A stretch of DNA of 64,000 nt from Nocardiopsis eucommiae (GCA_018388625.1 CP074402.1:4960001-5024000), one strand, 5' to 3'; shown: positions 18,782 through 29,152, numbered from the stretch's first letter. The notes: generated by a model from the letters alone, not told the origin. Program-made: numbers and translations.

Positions 18782-19744
18782 TCAGTCACCGAACGAGTGC
18801 GGGGCGCCCTGGATGTCACGCACGTACCACTCGTTTCCGGAGTTCACGACCGTGACCAGGTAGCTCTGCGCCAGTTGCCCGGCTTCTCCCTCGCCGTCAC
18901 CGGCGGAAGGGAGGCCCCAGACCACGGTGGTCGCCACCTGTCGTACGTCATCATCCCCGGTCGAGGACTTGGATGGCACCGGCATAACGGACAGTTCGCT
19001 GAATTCCACACTGTTCGCCGGAAGTGGGGTGACGGAGGCGCCCGGTTCGACGTAGCGGTCGAGGTGCCCGGCCTCCTCCGCGTAGGCCTCGAAGAAGCCG
19101 GTGAGCACGCCCTCGAGCTGCTCGGCGGCCTGGGAGTCGGTGTCGTAGGAGGGAGCCGCGGGCAGTTCCGCCTGGCTGGGCGCGGCCAGCAGTGCGGGGC
19201 GGCCGGAGAGCACCAGCGAGGAGCCGTCGCTGTAGACGGGCACCTCCAGGCTCATGGCCTCGTCGTTGACGTCGGCGCGGATGGCCACGACGGCGTTGTG
19301 CTCGTCGCGCACGTCCACGTCCATCACCGTCAGGTTCTCACCGGAGAGGCTGTCCGCGGGGAGGTTGAGGTCGCTGGCCCGACCGTCGGGGACGAAGGCC
19401 GCGAGGGAGGTGAGCCGGGCCTCGGGGTCGGAGGTGTCGAGGTAGGACTCCGCGAAGCGGAGCGCGAAGGCCGCGGCGGAGGCCTCGGGGAAGTCGAGGG
19501 TCTCGTTCACCTCGGGTTCCGCGCCGGTGGCCGGAAGGGAGAAACCGTTGCGGATGGGGAACCAGATGCCGTTGAAGACGACGACGATGATGAACGCCCA
19601 CAGCAGGACGCGTCCGACGCCGACCCACCAGCGTCCGCCCGCACCGGCGCGTGGCCTTCGGGGACGCGGTGCGTCGAGCTCGTCGTGCTCGACGTCGTCC
19701 GCCCGGTCACGCACCGCGGTGTCGCGCCGCGCCGTCTTGGCCAT
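18782..19744 (-). CDS. TcpC-family conjugation protein (VirB8-like)
   Basis: 320 residues, intact. A cytoplasmic basic N-terminus rich in Arg/Asp is followed by one helix at about 38-58 (VLLWAFIIVVVFNGIWFP) and a long extracytoplasmic part with two NTF2-like repeats, as in TcpC: FALRFAESYLDTSDPEARL then strands to about 190, and LEGVLTGFFEAYAEEAGHLD to the end (YLVTVVNSGNEWYVRDI). TcpC proteins are bitopic scaffold components essential for conjugation. The ATG at 19744 has AGGAGG about 6 bases upstream; the in-frame codons further up are not used. First gene of its unit, about 98 bases downstream of copy B of the shared motif. Confidence 0.85.
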   Translation of the reverse strand: MAKTARRDTAVRDRADDVEHDELDAPRPRRPRAGAGGRWWVGVGRVLLWAFIIVVVFNGIWFPIRNGFSLPATGAEPEVNETLDFPEASAAAFALRFAESYLDTSDPEARLTSLAAFVPDGRASDLNLPADSLSGENLTVMDVDVRDEHNAVVAIRADVNDEAMSLEVPVYSDGSSLVLSGRPALLAAPSQAELPAAPSYDTDSQAAEQLEGVLTGFFEAYAEEAGHLDRYVEPGASVTPLPANSVEFSELSVMPVPSKSSTGDDDVRQVATTVVWGLPSAGDGEGEAGQLAQSYLVTVVNSGNEWYVRDIQGAPHSFGD

Positions 19745-20163
19745 CCCCGCCTCCTGATCCCGCACACAGTGACGCGTCGGCCGCTGTGCCGACGCCGGTC
19801 CTCCGCGCGTCGTCGCCGACGCTTTCCGCCATGCCCTTGTCTACCCCATCCCTATAGTGAGGCATTGTGCGGGTTGGGAGTGGCCAGGACGGGTCCGTGT
19901 TTCCCGACCGGGGTCACATTGCCCGACGCGAAGGATCCACCTAAAAGGTGCAGAGGGTGGCAATTCACCACTGACCTCTTCTCACGTATGTGCACGTCAG
20001 GGCATTTCTGTCCGGACCGTAAAGGGATTGGTCACCGCTTGGTGAGCAAGATGTGTCCTGAGTGGCCAGGAAACCGTTGGGCGGATGTAACCAGGGACAC
20101 TCCGGACCGCCCGGACCCACGGGGGCCGAAGCCCGGCGGAACCCCGCTGCCTAGGATGGCGCG
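19745..20163. other. Divergent intergenic region upstream of the transfer genes
   Basis: About 420 bases between the TcpC-like gene (leftward) and yhhN (rightward). It holds motif copy B (19842-19880) and, at 20152-20157, a TAGGAT -10 for yhhN. The stretch around 19930-20060 is relatively AT-rich. I see no gene in it. Confidence 0.55.
19842..19880 (-). promoter_or_regulatory. Shared transfer-locus upstream motif, copy B
   Basis: The minus strand reads CTCCCAACCC, 20 bases, then GATGGGGTA, with CACTATAGGG in the middle (TATAGG as a possible -10). The two blocks are identical to those of copy A with identical spacing, while the surrounding sequence is not conserved, so the site is under selection or recently copied. 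Confidence 0.62.
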
Positions 20164-20850
20164 ATGATCCCCCACACTCCCCTGGCGCGGGCCGCGCTGC
20201 TGGTCCTCGTGCTGCTGTCCCTGGTCCACCTCGGTGTCCAGGTGCTGGGCCCGCAGGCCTGGTCACGCCCCACCCAGGTCCTCCTGATGCCCGCGCTGGC
20301 CCTGGTGGTGCTCGCGGCGTCCCGGCGACCGCGCGGTCGGCTGCTCGGACTCGCGCTCGTGGCGCTGGGCTTCTCCTGGCTCGGTGACTCCGCCCCCGGC
20401 CTGGCGTCGGGAGACACCGCGTTCCTGCTGATGGTGGGCTTCTTCCTGGTCGCGCAGGTGGTGTTCGTGATCGCCTTCTGGCCCCACCGCGCCGGGAGCA
20501 TCCTGTACCGGCGGCGCCTCCTCCTCGTCCCGTACGTGGTCTACGTGGCCGCCCTGGTGTGGGTCTGCGCGCCGCACACCGGTGTCCTGCTGGTACCCGT
20601 GCTCCTCTACGGCCTCCTCCTGGGTCTGATGGCGGTCCTGGCCACCGGGATGGGCCCGTGGGTGGCGGCGGGCGGCGCGCTCTTCCTGGTCTCGGACTCG
20701 TTGATCGCCCTGAACGCGTTCGCCCCCGGCCTGGACCTGCCCCAGCGCGACCTCCTGGTGATGAGCACCTACATCGCCGCCCAGGTCCTGATCGTCCTGG
20801 GCCTGCTCCGCCGTGAGGCCGCACAGGAGAACCAAGCCGCGAGCCCCTGA
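20164..20850 (+). CDS. YhhN/TMEM86 family membrane protein (lysoplasmalogenase-like)
   Basis: 228 residues with about eight membrane helices (AALLVLVLLSLVHLGVQVLG, LLVPVLLYGLLLGLMAVLAT). Conserved YhhN features are visible: the LxxLxFSWLGDxxP motif (LGFSWLGDSAP) and GGALFLVSDSLIALNAF near 180, whose acidic residues are the presumed active site. Family members hydrolyse the vinyl-ether bond of lysoplasmalogens in animals; the bacterial substrate is uncertain. The start at 20164 follows a TAGGAT -10 at 20152-20157 by six bases, so it is probably a leaderless transcript. It converges with ychF at a strong terminator. Confidence 0.85.
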   Translation: MIPHTPLARAALLVLVLLSLVHLGVQVLGPQAWSRPTQVLLMPALALVVLAASRRPRGRLLGLALVALGFSWLGDSAPGLASGDTAFLLMVGFFLVAQVVFVIAFWPHRAGSILYRRRLLLVPYVVYVAALVWVCAPHTGVLLVPVLLYGLLLGLMAVLATGMGPWVAAGGALFLVSDSLIALNAFAPGLDLPQRDLLVMSTYIAAQVLIVLGLLRREAAQENQAASP

Positions 20851-20970
20851 GCCCCGCGCCGGGCGGGCGCACCGCGTTCTCCGGCTTCGACGCGCTGGGG
20901 TGTGTGGCCCGGACCAGCGGCACGACGCACACCCGCTGAGGCCCGTGGGTCCGCGCGCCCCCGGAGACGA

Positions 20971-21008
20971 CGAAGGGGCGGGCCGAGAGGACTCGGCCCG
21001 CCCCTTCG
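20971..21008. terminator. Bidirectional terminator between yhhN and ychF
   Basis: Perfect 17-bp stem CGAAGGGGCGGGCCGAG / CTCGGCCCGCCCCTTCG with loop AGGA, between convergent genes. Confidence 0.92.
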
Positions 21009-21024
21009 TGGGTTCGCGTGTGAC

Positions 21025-22109
<1,085 letters not shown>

Positions 22110-22312
22110 AAGGTCAGAGTCTATGCGGAGCGGCGGGTGGGCCGACCCGGGCACCGACGGCCAATCGCGGAAACGGAGTGCGCCCGACTGGACACGGAGA
22201 GTAGGTTCGGGGTGCGGCCGGGCACCACGAACAGGGAACGAGCCGACAGGACGGCGTCGTACGGCCCCCGGCAGCAGCCACCGCGGCTCCGTTCTCCTGA
22301 GGGGAAGACACT

Positions 22313-23279
22313 GTGGTCCAGGACCAGCTGCGCGCACTCGTACACCGGTATCCGCTCGTGCGCTTCGCCACCCGGCAGCTCCGTGTCCACCTGCCCCGGA
22401 GGTTGGGCGGGCTGGATCCGGCCCGGGTTCCGCCGCGCAACCGCAGGTTCACTCTGGTCCTGCCCCGCCCCGAGGACGACCGGCGCCGGGTCGGACCGGA
22501 CACGATCACCCTCCAGCTGTCCGGTGACCTCACGGTTCCACGCCGCCTCGCGGCCTCCGGCCTGTCCCGGCACGAACCCGACAGCCTGGCCAACTTCATG
22601 GCGATCCTCGACCACACCCTCCCGGGGCGGTCCTCGACGTCGGCGCGGGGGTGGGCGTGTACTCGATGCTCGCGGCCGCGCGCACCCGCCGTCCCGTCTT
22701 CGCGTTCGAGCCCACACCGGAGCTGGCCGCCGCCGCGCGCGCCGTCTCCGCCTCGGGCGACCTCGGGTTCGGCGTCGTGGACCTGGCCCTGAGCAACCAC
22801 AACGGCAGCGGGCACCTGCGTCGCGCCCTGCACAACGACATGTGCAACCGGCTGGTGAGCTCGGCGAGGCTCGGGTTCGCCCACATCACCGTCCGCACGG
22901 CCACCCTGTCCCGCTGGAACGAGACGGCGGCGACCTTCCCCTCGGTGGTGAAGATCGACACCTCCGGAACCGAGCCGGACGTGGTCGCCGGGGGTCTGGA
23001 GGTGCTGCGCCGCTTCCGGCCCTGGGTGATGGCCAAGGTGCGACCGGACCGGGGCGTGGAGGAGCGGCTGATGGCCCTTCTGGACCCTCTGGAGTACCGG
23101 TGGTTCCCGATCAGCGGCGATCCGCCCTACGAGGCACGCGCGGAGATCTCCGGCCGGGCCTCCCCGCGTGGGAGCGGACGTGGATGTTCGCTCCGGAGGA
23201 GCCTCCGAGCGGCTTCTGGGACTCGGTCACCGTGTGGCGCGCGGCCCTCCGGGCGTGCGGCCGTCCGCCGGAGCCGTGA
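22313..23279 (+). CDS. FkbM-family SAM-dependent methyltransferase
   Basis: 322 residues after repair. The SAM-binding motif is VLDVGAGVGVYSMLAA (near 105), followed by FAFEPTPELAAAARA, which holds the acidic ribose-binding residue; the later VVKIDTSGTEPDVVAGG and VMAKVRP are typical of FkbM proteins, which methylate hydroxyls of sugars or secondary metabolites. The substrate is unknown. Two frameshifts (G4 near 22627 and GGGCC near 23157) are repaired by one base each, giving 323 codons. The GTG start at 22313 has GAGGGGAAG upstream. It is divergent from ychF and converges with the hydrolase gene after only nine bases. Confidence 0.82.
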
Positions 23280-23288
23280 GGACGTCGG

Positions 23289-23987
23289 TCAGATCCAGCC
23301 GTCGAGCGCCGCGAGCAGCCCTGGCAGGTCGTCGCGGTGCACGTGGTGCCCGGCGCCCTCCACGGTGCGGACGGTGAAGCCGCGCTCGGCCAGGACGCGG
23401 GCGCCCTCGACGCCGATCGGGGAGCCCACTCCCGCGATCACCGCGAGGGAGGGCACCTCGGCGGTCTTGGGGAAGTGATCCTCGCCCGCGACGTGGTCGA
23501 TCACCCACGTGTGGAAGTCGGGGTCGGTGGCGGCGAACCCGGCCAGCTCGATCCGCACGTCCTCGTCGCTCCAGCCGGGGTGCAGCTCGCGTACCCGGTC
23601 GGCGTCGGCCGTGGCGACGGCCACGCTCAGCCGCTCGCTGGCACCCTCGGGCTGGGGCGGGATCCGGAAGGCCGGGTCGACGTGGACGGCCCGCCCCGGG
23701 CGCAGGTGGTCCAGGGCCAGGGACAGCGCGAGGCAGCCGATGGAGTGGCCCATGACGAGCTCGGCACCGGGTCGGAGGGTGTCCACCAGGTCCTGGCGCA
23801 GCGCCTCGACGGTGTAGGTCCCGCGTGGGCTCGCGCCGTGTCCACGCAGGTCGACACCGGTCACCTGGTAGCCGCGCCGGAGGAGCTCGGCCTCGACCCC
23901 GTGCCAGGTCCGGTGCAGGGACGTGCCTCCGTGGACGAGGACGGCGCGGCGGTCGCCCGCTCCGCTGGTGTGGGTGGCGAGGCGCAT
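23289..23987 (-). CDS. Alpha/beta-hydrolase
   Basis: 232 residues, intact. Oxyanion-hole region VLVHGGTSLHRTW (near 18), nucleophile elbow GHSIG (Ser near 81), and the catalytic histidine in VEGAGHHVHRDDLPG at the C-terminus; the acid is probably in the VIAGVGSPIGVEG strand or the preceding loop. It is a soluble enzyme of the esterase or haloperoxidase-like group; the substrate cannot be told. The ATG at 23987 is a good start. The stop lies 9 bases from the end of the convergent methyltransferase gene, with no clear hairpin between them. Confidence 0.8.
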   Translation of the reverse strand: MRLATHTSGAGDRRAVLVHGGTSLHRTWHGVEAELLRRGYQVTGVDLRGHGASPRGTYTVEALRQDLVDTLRPGAELVMGHSIGCLALSLALDHLRPGRAVHVDPAFRIPPQPEGASERLSVAVATADADRVRELHPGWSDEDVRIELAGFAATDPDFHTWVIDHVAGEDHFPKTAEVPSLAVIAGVGSPIGVEGARVLAERGFTVRTVEGAGHHVHRDDLPGLLAALDGWI

Positions 23988-24198
23988 GTGGGTGACCTTT
24001 CTCGGGCGCCGTGTGTGGGCGCGGTCTCCACAGGTGTCGCGCCCCCGACGTCACGGGGGTTCCCAGCGTCGGTGTTGGCTCCCGCCCCGGCAACCCCCGC
24101 CCGTGGCCGGTTCCGGTCAGGGTCGCCGGGGCGGTGCGGCACGCGGATTCCTGCGCGTTGTCGGGCGCGTGACCCCCGGTGGTTGAGAGCATGGCGCC

Positions 24199-25926
24199 AT
24201 GGACGCCCTCGCACTCGTACTCGTTCTCGTCATCGGTCTGGCCGTCGGCGCCGCCGTGGGCTGGTTGCTCGCCCGTGGTCGTGACGCCGAGGCCCGCGCC
24301 GACGCCAGGGCGGCGGAGGAGCGCGCCGCCTACGTCGAGGAACAGCTCGCGGACCGGTTCCGCGCGCTCTCCGCGCAGGCCCTGGACCAGACCAACCAGC
24401 GCTTCCTCGAACTCGCCGAGGGGCGGCTCCGGGCGGTCAGCGCGGAGGCCGGGGGCGACCTGGACGAACGGCGCCGCGCCGTGGAACGGATGGTGGAGCC
24501 CCTGACGGCGACCCTGAACCGGGTGGAGACCCAGCTGCGTGAGGTGGACGCCGGGCGGGCCGCCGCGCACGCGGAGCTCGCCAAGCAGGTGGAGTACGTG
24601 CGTGAGGGGTCGGACCGGCTCCGGGACCAGACGCAGTCCCTGGTGACGGCGCTGCGCAGGCCGGAGGCGCGTGGCCGGTGGGGTGAGCTCCAGCTGCGGC
24701 GGGTGGCGGAGCTGGCCGGGATGTCCGCGTACTGCGACTTCGAGGAGCAGGCGGTCTCGGGGGCGCAGCGGCCGGACATGGTGGTGCGGCTGGCGGGCGG
24801 CAAGAACATCGTGGTGGACTCCAAGGTGCCGCTGGCCGCCTATCTGGACGCGGTGGAGGCCGGAGAGGGCGCGGCGTCGGAGCAGCGGCTGCGTGCGCAC
24901 GCCAAACACGTGCGCACGCACGTGGACCAGTTGGCGGCGAAGTCGTACTGGTCGGCGTTCACCCCGGCGCCGGAGTTCGTGGTGCTGTTCATCCCGGGTG
25001 AGGCGTTCCTGGCTCCGGCACTGGAGTACGACCCCGGACTGCTGGAGCACGCGATGGGGCGGCGGGTGCACATCGCGACGCCGACGACGCTGATCTCGCT
25101 CCTGCGGACCGCGCAGTACGCGTGGCAGCAGGAGGCGCTGAGCGAGAACGCCCGCGAGGTGTTCGACCTGGGCAAGCAGCTGTACTCGCGGCTGGCCACG
25201 CTGGGCGGCCACGTGGAGGGGCTGGGCCGGGCGCTGAACCGTACGGTGGGGGCCTACAACCAGACCGTGGGGTCCCTGGAGAGCAGGGTGTTGGTGACCG
25301 CGCGGCGCTTCGGTGAGCTGGGGCTGGTCGACGGTGACCTGGACCGGCTCTCCGGGGTGGAGGAGCGGCCGCGTACGGTGGCGGCACCGGAACTCGCGGA
25401 GACGCCGGCGAGGGTCGCGGAGACGTCTCCACACGATGCGGACAAGTCGGACCTGAAGCTCGCCAGCGCCGCCGAGGTCGGCGGAATTCGGCATGGTGGT
25501 AACGGTCGCAACGGTTCGCCCCAAATGGACGCGGGGGAGCCGTTCGCAGCGAGTGACCGGACCCCCGTCTCCGGAACCAGCCGGAACCTGGAGGGGAGAT
25601 CTCGGCGTCCAAGGGGTGGAAGCCGCGATCAGCCCGGAAGGGGCATGTGGCCGAAATGGCGACACGATCCCAGGAAAGACCCCCGAAGTTTCACGAGAAG
25701 TGACACACTAAACACTGTGAGTAATCAACTGGGGAGGCGCACGACCATGCCCCCGCGCAAGTCGGACGGTCCGGATCCCGGACAGGCCCCGTACTTCGTG
25801 CGATCCAACGGTCGCGGTCGGGGGCGGCGGGTGCGGACAGGTCCGCGCGCAGCCACCCGAACCCGGACAGGACAGCGCGCAGTCACCCGAAGGCGGCGCC
25901 CGCCGCCTGGCAACCTCCACGGCTGA
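24199..25926 (+). CDS. rmuC: DNA recombination protein RmuC, 3' end uncertain
   Basis: RmuC proteins limit DNA rearrangements at repeats and carry a PD-(D/E)XK-like nuclease core. An N-terminal helix (ALVLVLVIGLAVGAAVGWLL) is followed by a coiled coil (30-145), then the RmuC core: GRWGELQLRRVAELAGM, GKNIVVDSKVPLAAYLDAV, KSYWSAFTPAPEFVVLFIPG and HIATPTTLISLLRTAQYAW. The recognisable domain ends near 25370. The written frame then stays open through what looks like intergenic sequence and the start of the next gene to 25926, so the real stop is probably hidden by a missing base; shifting the frame would stop it near 25454. Expected length about 410-430 residues. The ATG at 24199 is clear. Confidence 0.85.
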   Translation: MDALALVLVLVIGLAVGAAVGWLLARGRDAEARADARAAEERAAYVEEQLADRFRALSAQALDQTNQRFLELAEGRLRAVSAEAGGDLDERRRAVERMVEPLTATLNRVETQLREVDAGRAAAHAELAKQVEYVREGSDRLRDQTQSLVTALRRPEARGRWGELQLRRVAELAGMSAYCDFEEQAVSGAQRPDMVVRLAGGKNIVVDSKVPLAAYLDAVEAGEGAASEQRLRAHAKHVRTHVDQLAAKSYWSAFTPAPEFVVLFIPGEAFLAPALEYDPGLLEHAMGRRVHIATPTTLISLLRTAQYAWQQEALSENAREVFDLGKQLYSRLATLGGHVEGLGRALNRTVGAYNQTVGSLESRVLVTARRFGELGLVDGDLDRLSGVEERPRTVAAPELAETPARVAETSPHDADKSDLKLASAAEVGGIRHGGNGRNGSPQMDAGEPFAASDRTPVSGTSRNLEGRSRRPRGGSRDQPGRGMWPKWRHDPRKDPRSFTRSDTLNTVSNQLGRRTTMPPRKSDGPDPGQAPYFVRSNGRGRGRRVRTGPRAATRTRTGQRAVTRRRRPPPGNLHG

Positions 25927-26312
25927 CCGGGCGGGGCGGTGTGCTGATCATCGTCGTGTTCAGCTTCGCCGGGACCATGATCGCCCACCTGACGTCGACC
26001 CCGGCCGCACCCGGCCTGGCCTTCACCCTCGCCTGCCTGGTGACGGCGGCCCTGGTCCGACCCGGCGACCTGCTGTCGCTGTCGGTGAGCCCGCCCATCG
26101 CCTACTTCGTCGCCGTGGTCGCCGCCGAGAGCGTGCTGGCCCTGGGCAACGAGGGGTTCGCCCGGGTCCTCATCCTCGGTCTGGCCTCGCGCCTGGCCGA
26201 GGTCGCCCCGTGGCTGTTCCTCGGCACGGCGCTGGTCCTGGTCGTCGCGGTCTTCCGTGGCCTCCCGGGCAACCTGCGCAACCTCGGTGACGAGCTCAAC
26301 GGGCGCAAGTAG
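25747..26312 (+). CDS. DUF6542-type membrane protein
   Basis: 188 residues after repair. A polar, Arg/Pro-rich cytoplasmic N-terminus of about 60 residues is followed by the conserved LTGRGGVLIIVVFSFAG and further helices (FTLACLVTAALVRPGDLLSL, WLFLGTALVLVVAVFRGL). Typical of small actinobacterial membrane proteins encoded near xseAB and ispH; function unknown. One frameshift in the G5 run near 25820-25825 joins the N-terminal part (from the ATG at 25747) to the helices and gives exactly 189 codons. GGGGAGG precedes the ATG by about 8 bases. It converges with xseB. Confidence 0.72.
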
Positions 26313-26474
26313 GCCCCGCGACTCCCGCGGCCCGGACCGCGCGCACCAGGAGCCGACACGGCCGGACGCGGTCCCCGCACGCCCCGCGCCGACCGGGCGG
26401 GGAGCCCCGGCCCGAGCGCGCCCCGACACCCGGAGGCCCCGAACTCCGGACCCGGAGCGGGCACGGACCGTCTC

Positions 26475-26717
26475 TCAGAACGGGGTGTCGTCGTTCCCGG
26501 GCTCGTCGGCCCGGCGCTCGTCCATGGCGGCGGCGAGCTTGGCGCGGGCCCCCTCCAGCCAGTGCTCGCAGACCCGGGCCAGCTTCTCCCCGCGTTCCCA
26601 CAGATCCAGGGACTCCTGGAGGGTGAGGCCGCCCGACTCCAGTCTCCGGACGACGTTGTTCAGCTCCTCCCGGCTCTCCTCGTAGCTCAGTTCCGGCGCC
26701 TCGCTCTGGTCGGCCAT
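26475..26717 (-). CDS. xseB: Exodeoxyribonuclease VII small subunit
   Basis: 80 residues, usual for XseB. LSYEESREELNNVVRRLESG followed by LTLQESLDLWERGEKLARVC is the family core, forming the coiled coil that binds XseA. Exonuclease VII degrades single-stranded DNA from both ends in repair. The ATG at 26717 lies 2 bases after the xseA stop (26720-26722), so translation is probably coupled. The gene is intact. Confidence 0.95.
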   Translation of the reverse strand: MADQSEAPELSYEESREELNNVVRRLESGGLTLQESLDLWERGEKLARVCEHWLEGARAKLAAAMDERRADEPGNDDTPF

Positions 26718-26719
26718 GC

Positions 26720-28056
26720 CTACTCCCCCTCTGTGGTGGCTGGGTTGTCCGTGGTGTCCTCGGCGGCGGGCGCCGCCTTCTTCTTCCTGCCGCGTGAGGC
26801 GCCCGTGGCCGCCTTCTTCCCCGCCGGACGGGACTCGGGCTCAGCCTCGCTTTCGAGGGCGTCGACGGTGGCCCTCAGGCCGTCCTCGGCGAACCGCACG
26901 CGCAGGGTCTCCCCACCGCGGGCTCCGCGGCGGAGCGGACCACCGAACCGTCCTCGCGCTGCACGATCGCGTAGCCGCGCGCCAGCGTGGTCGCCGGTGA
27001 GAGCGCGTGCAGCCGGGCCTCGGTGTGGACCATGCCGTCGGCCGCGCGGTCCAGCGCGGCGGTGAGGGTCCGGCGGGCGCGGTCACGCAGCTCCAGGACC
27101 TGCTCGGTGAGGCGGTCGGTCTCCCGGACCGGGTCGGCCAGGACCGGGCGGGAACGCACGCTCTCCAGCCAGGCCCGCTCCCGGTCGACTCCGCCCCGGA
27201 TCACCCGGCGGGCCCGGTCGCGGAGCTGGCGGATGATCTCCAACTGCTCCCCGACGTCCGGGACGGTCCGCTTGGCGGCGTCGGTGGGGGTGGAGGCGCG
27301 AACGTCGGCCACGTGGTCGAGCAGGGGCGCGTCCTGTTCGTGGCCGATCGCGCTGACCACGGGGGTGCCCGCCGCCGCCACCGCCCGGACCATGGCCTCG
27401 TCGGAGAAGGGCAGCAGGTCCTCCATGGAACCGCCGCCACGGGCGATGACGATGACGTCGACCTCGGGCCGGGTGTCCAGGTCGTGCAGGGCCTCGATCA
27501 CCTCGCGGGTGGCCCGGTCGCCCTGGACCGCCACCTGGCGCACCTCGAAGCGCACGGCGGGCCAGCGGCGACGGCTGTTCTCCAGCACGTCGCGCTCGGC
27601 CGCGGAGTCGCGACCGCAGATCAGGCCGACGGTGTCGGGCAGGAAGGGAAGGGGCCGTTTGCGGGCGGGGTCGAACACGCCCTCGGCGGTGAGGGTCCGG
27701 CGCAGCTGCTCCAGCCGGGCGAGGAGTTCACCGATCCCGACGTGCCGGATCTCCCGGGCGCGCAACGAGAAGGTGCCCTTGAGCTGGTAGAAGTCCGGTT
27801 TGGCGTGGATGACCACGCGGTCGCCCGGGCCGGGGGCAGGTTCCTGGCGGCGCAGGACGGAGGTCTCGCAGAGCACGCGGATGGAGGCGTTGGCGACCGG
27901 GTCGCGCAGGGTCATGTAGGACATGCGTCCGCGCGAGTTGAGCTCGGCTATCTGTCCCTCGACCCAGATGGCGCCCAGCCGGTCGATCCAGCCGCCGACC
28001 GCCTGGAGTACGGTCCTGACCGGCTGCGGTGACTCCGCCGAACTCTCCATGCCCAT
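26720..28056 (-). CDS. xseA: Exodeoxyribonuclease VII large subunit
   Basis: Catalytic subunit of exonuclease VII. 445 residues after repair. N-terminal OB fold (about 15-115; IWVEGQIAELNSRGRMSYMT), then the catalytic core with GLICGRDSAAERDVLENSR, VDVIVIARGGGSMEDLLPF and SAIGHEQDAPLLDHVADVRA, a coiled-coil arm, and a Lys/Ala/Glu-rich tail after ALSPATTLARGYAIVQ. One frameshift near 26911-26914 is repaired by one G, restoring ETLRVRF and the tail to the TAG at 26720 (446 codons). A TAGGCT -10 at 28065-28070 lies 8 bases upstream of the ATG at 28056, so this operon (xseA-xseB) is likely leaderless. Confidence 0.94.
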
Positions 28057-28212
28057 GGCTCAAGAGCCTAGGCCAGGGTACGGACGGTTCGGTGAAGGAG
28101 GGACCGTGCGGCCCCGGAGGCGGAGGGGTGCCGGACCGGTGTCCGGGCCCCGGCCTCCGGGGCGTCACGACGGTGGGGGTGGTCCGGGGAGGGCCCACGG
28201 ACACGGCCGGAC

Positions 28213-28857
28213 TCAGGCCTCGGACTCCAGCTTGGCGATCCGGTTGTCGTACATCTTGATGAACTCGGGGCGGCCCTGGTGCGCGACCTCGTAGGCGCGC
28301 AGGTCGCGGACCTGCTCGATGGTGAGCTTGCGCAGGCGCGCCCGGATGGACGGCAGGGTGAGCTCGTCGTAGGTGGGGACGGCCAGGTCGTCGACGGCGG
28401 GGGCGGCCTCCTTGCGGACCCGCTCCAGGACGTCGTCGCTGGCGACCGTGGTGTGGGCCTCGGCGGCCTCCAGCTCCTCCGCGAGGGCGGGACCGTCCTC
28501 GGGCAGGTCGGCGGTGGCCGGGACGGTGGGCTCGTCCCTGGGCTCCTCGACCAGCGGCGCGGTCTCGGACGCGGCTTCGGGGGTCGCCTCGGGGGCGGCC
28601 CCGGCCGGGGTGTCGGTCTTCTCCTCGGCCTTCACGGCCTCGGGCTCGGTCGCGGCCTTCGCGGCCTTCGCCTCGGTCGGCTCGGCCGTCTCCTCGGACG
28701 ACGCGTCCGTGGTGGCGGGGGTCTCCACCTTCTCCGCGCTCTCCCGCGCGGGGATCTCGTCCTTCTTGTCCTGCACGGTCGTGACGACCGGGTCCTTGCG
28801 TCCGAAGATGCCCCTGACGAGGGTGGTCAGCTTCGTGACGATGGTCGGGTTCGACAT
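28213..28857 (-). CDS. Lipid-droplet-associated protein family member
   Basis: 214 residues, intact. The conserved C-terminal 70 residues (VPTYDELTLPSIRARLRKLT, EQVRDLRAYEVAHQGRPEF) match the short actinobacterial protein found between xseA and ispH and annotated as lipid-droplet associated; its role is poorly known. The first 140 residues are a low-complexity Ala/Glu/Pro/Thr-rich extension, likely disordered, which makes this copy about twice the usual length. The ATG at 28857 (SNPTIVTKLTTLVRG) is chosen because upstream sequence in the same frame loses coding character. Confidence 0.75.
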   Translation of the reverse strand: MSNPTIVTKLTTLVRGIFGRKDPVVTTVQDKKDEIPARESAEKVETPATTDASSEETAEPTEAKAAKAATEPEAVKAEEKTDTPAGAAPEATPEAASETAPLVEEPRDEPTVPATADLPEDGPALAEELEAAEAHTTVASDDVLERVRKEAAPAVDDLAVPTYDELTLPSIRARLRKLTIEQVRDLRAYEVAHQGRPEFIKMYDNRIAKLESEA

Positions 28858-29139
28858 AGGACGGGGGCTCCTGATGCTCTCGGCGTTGGGCCGGCGGCGC
28901 GCGTCCAGCGAACAAGGCAAGGCCGAGTTGAGGGCGAACCGCCTCATAACAGATGCGATGGTGAACCAGGATAGAGGAGGGAGTAGCGGCATGAGCGGAC
29001 GGGAAGCGAACGATTGCGCCACTTCGCCGCGGGATCGTGTGCGTTCGGTCGCACCGACCCCACCCGCCTGCGGACCCGCCATGGACGTACCCACTCCGTG
29101 CCCTATCCCACACCCGGACCCACGGCGCTGGATCACACC

Positions 29140-29145
29140 TAGGAT
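29140..29145 (+). promoter_or_regulatory. -10 element of ispH, leaderless transcript
   Basis: TAGGAT lies 7 bases before the ATG at 29153, which puts the transcription start at or next to the initiation codon. This decides the start among three in-frame ATGs at 29144, 29153 and 29162, since the first overlaps the -10 itself. Confidence 0.6.
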
Positions 29146-29152
29146 GTGTCCC

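Noticed and set aside
1..20000. Integrative element ends, att sites or tRNA target
   Set aside because: I saw no tRNA, integrase or long direct repeats around the transfer locus within the window.
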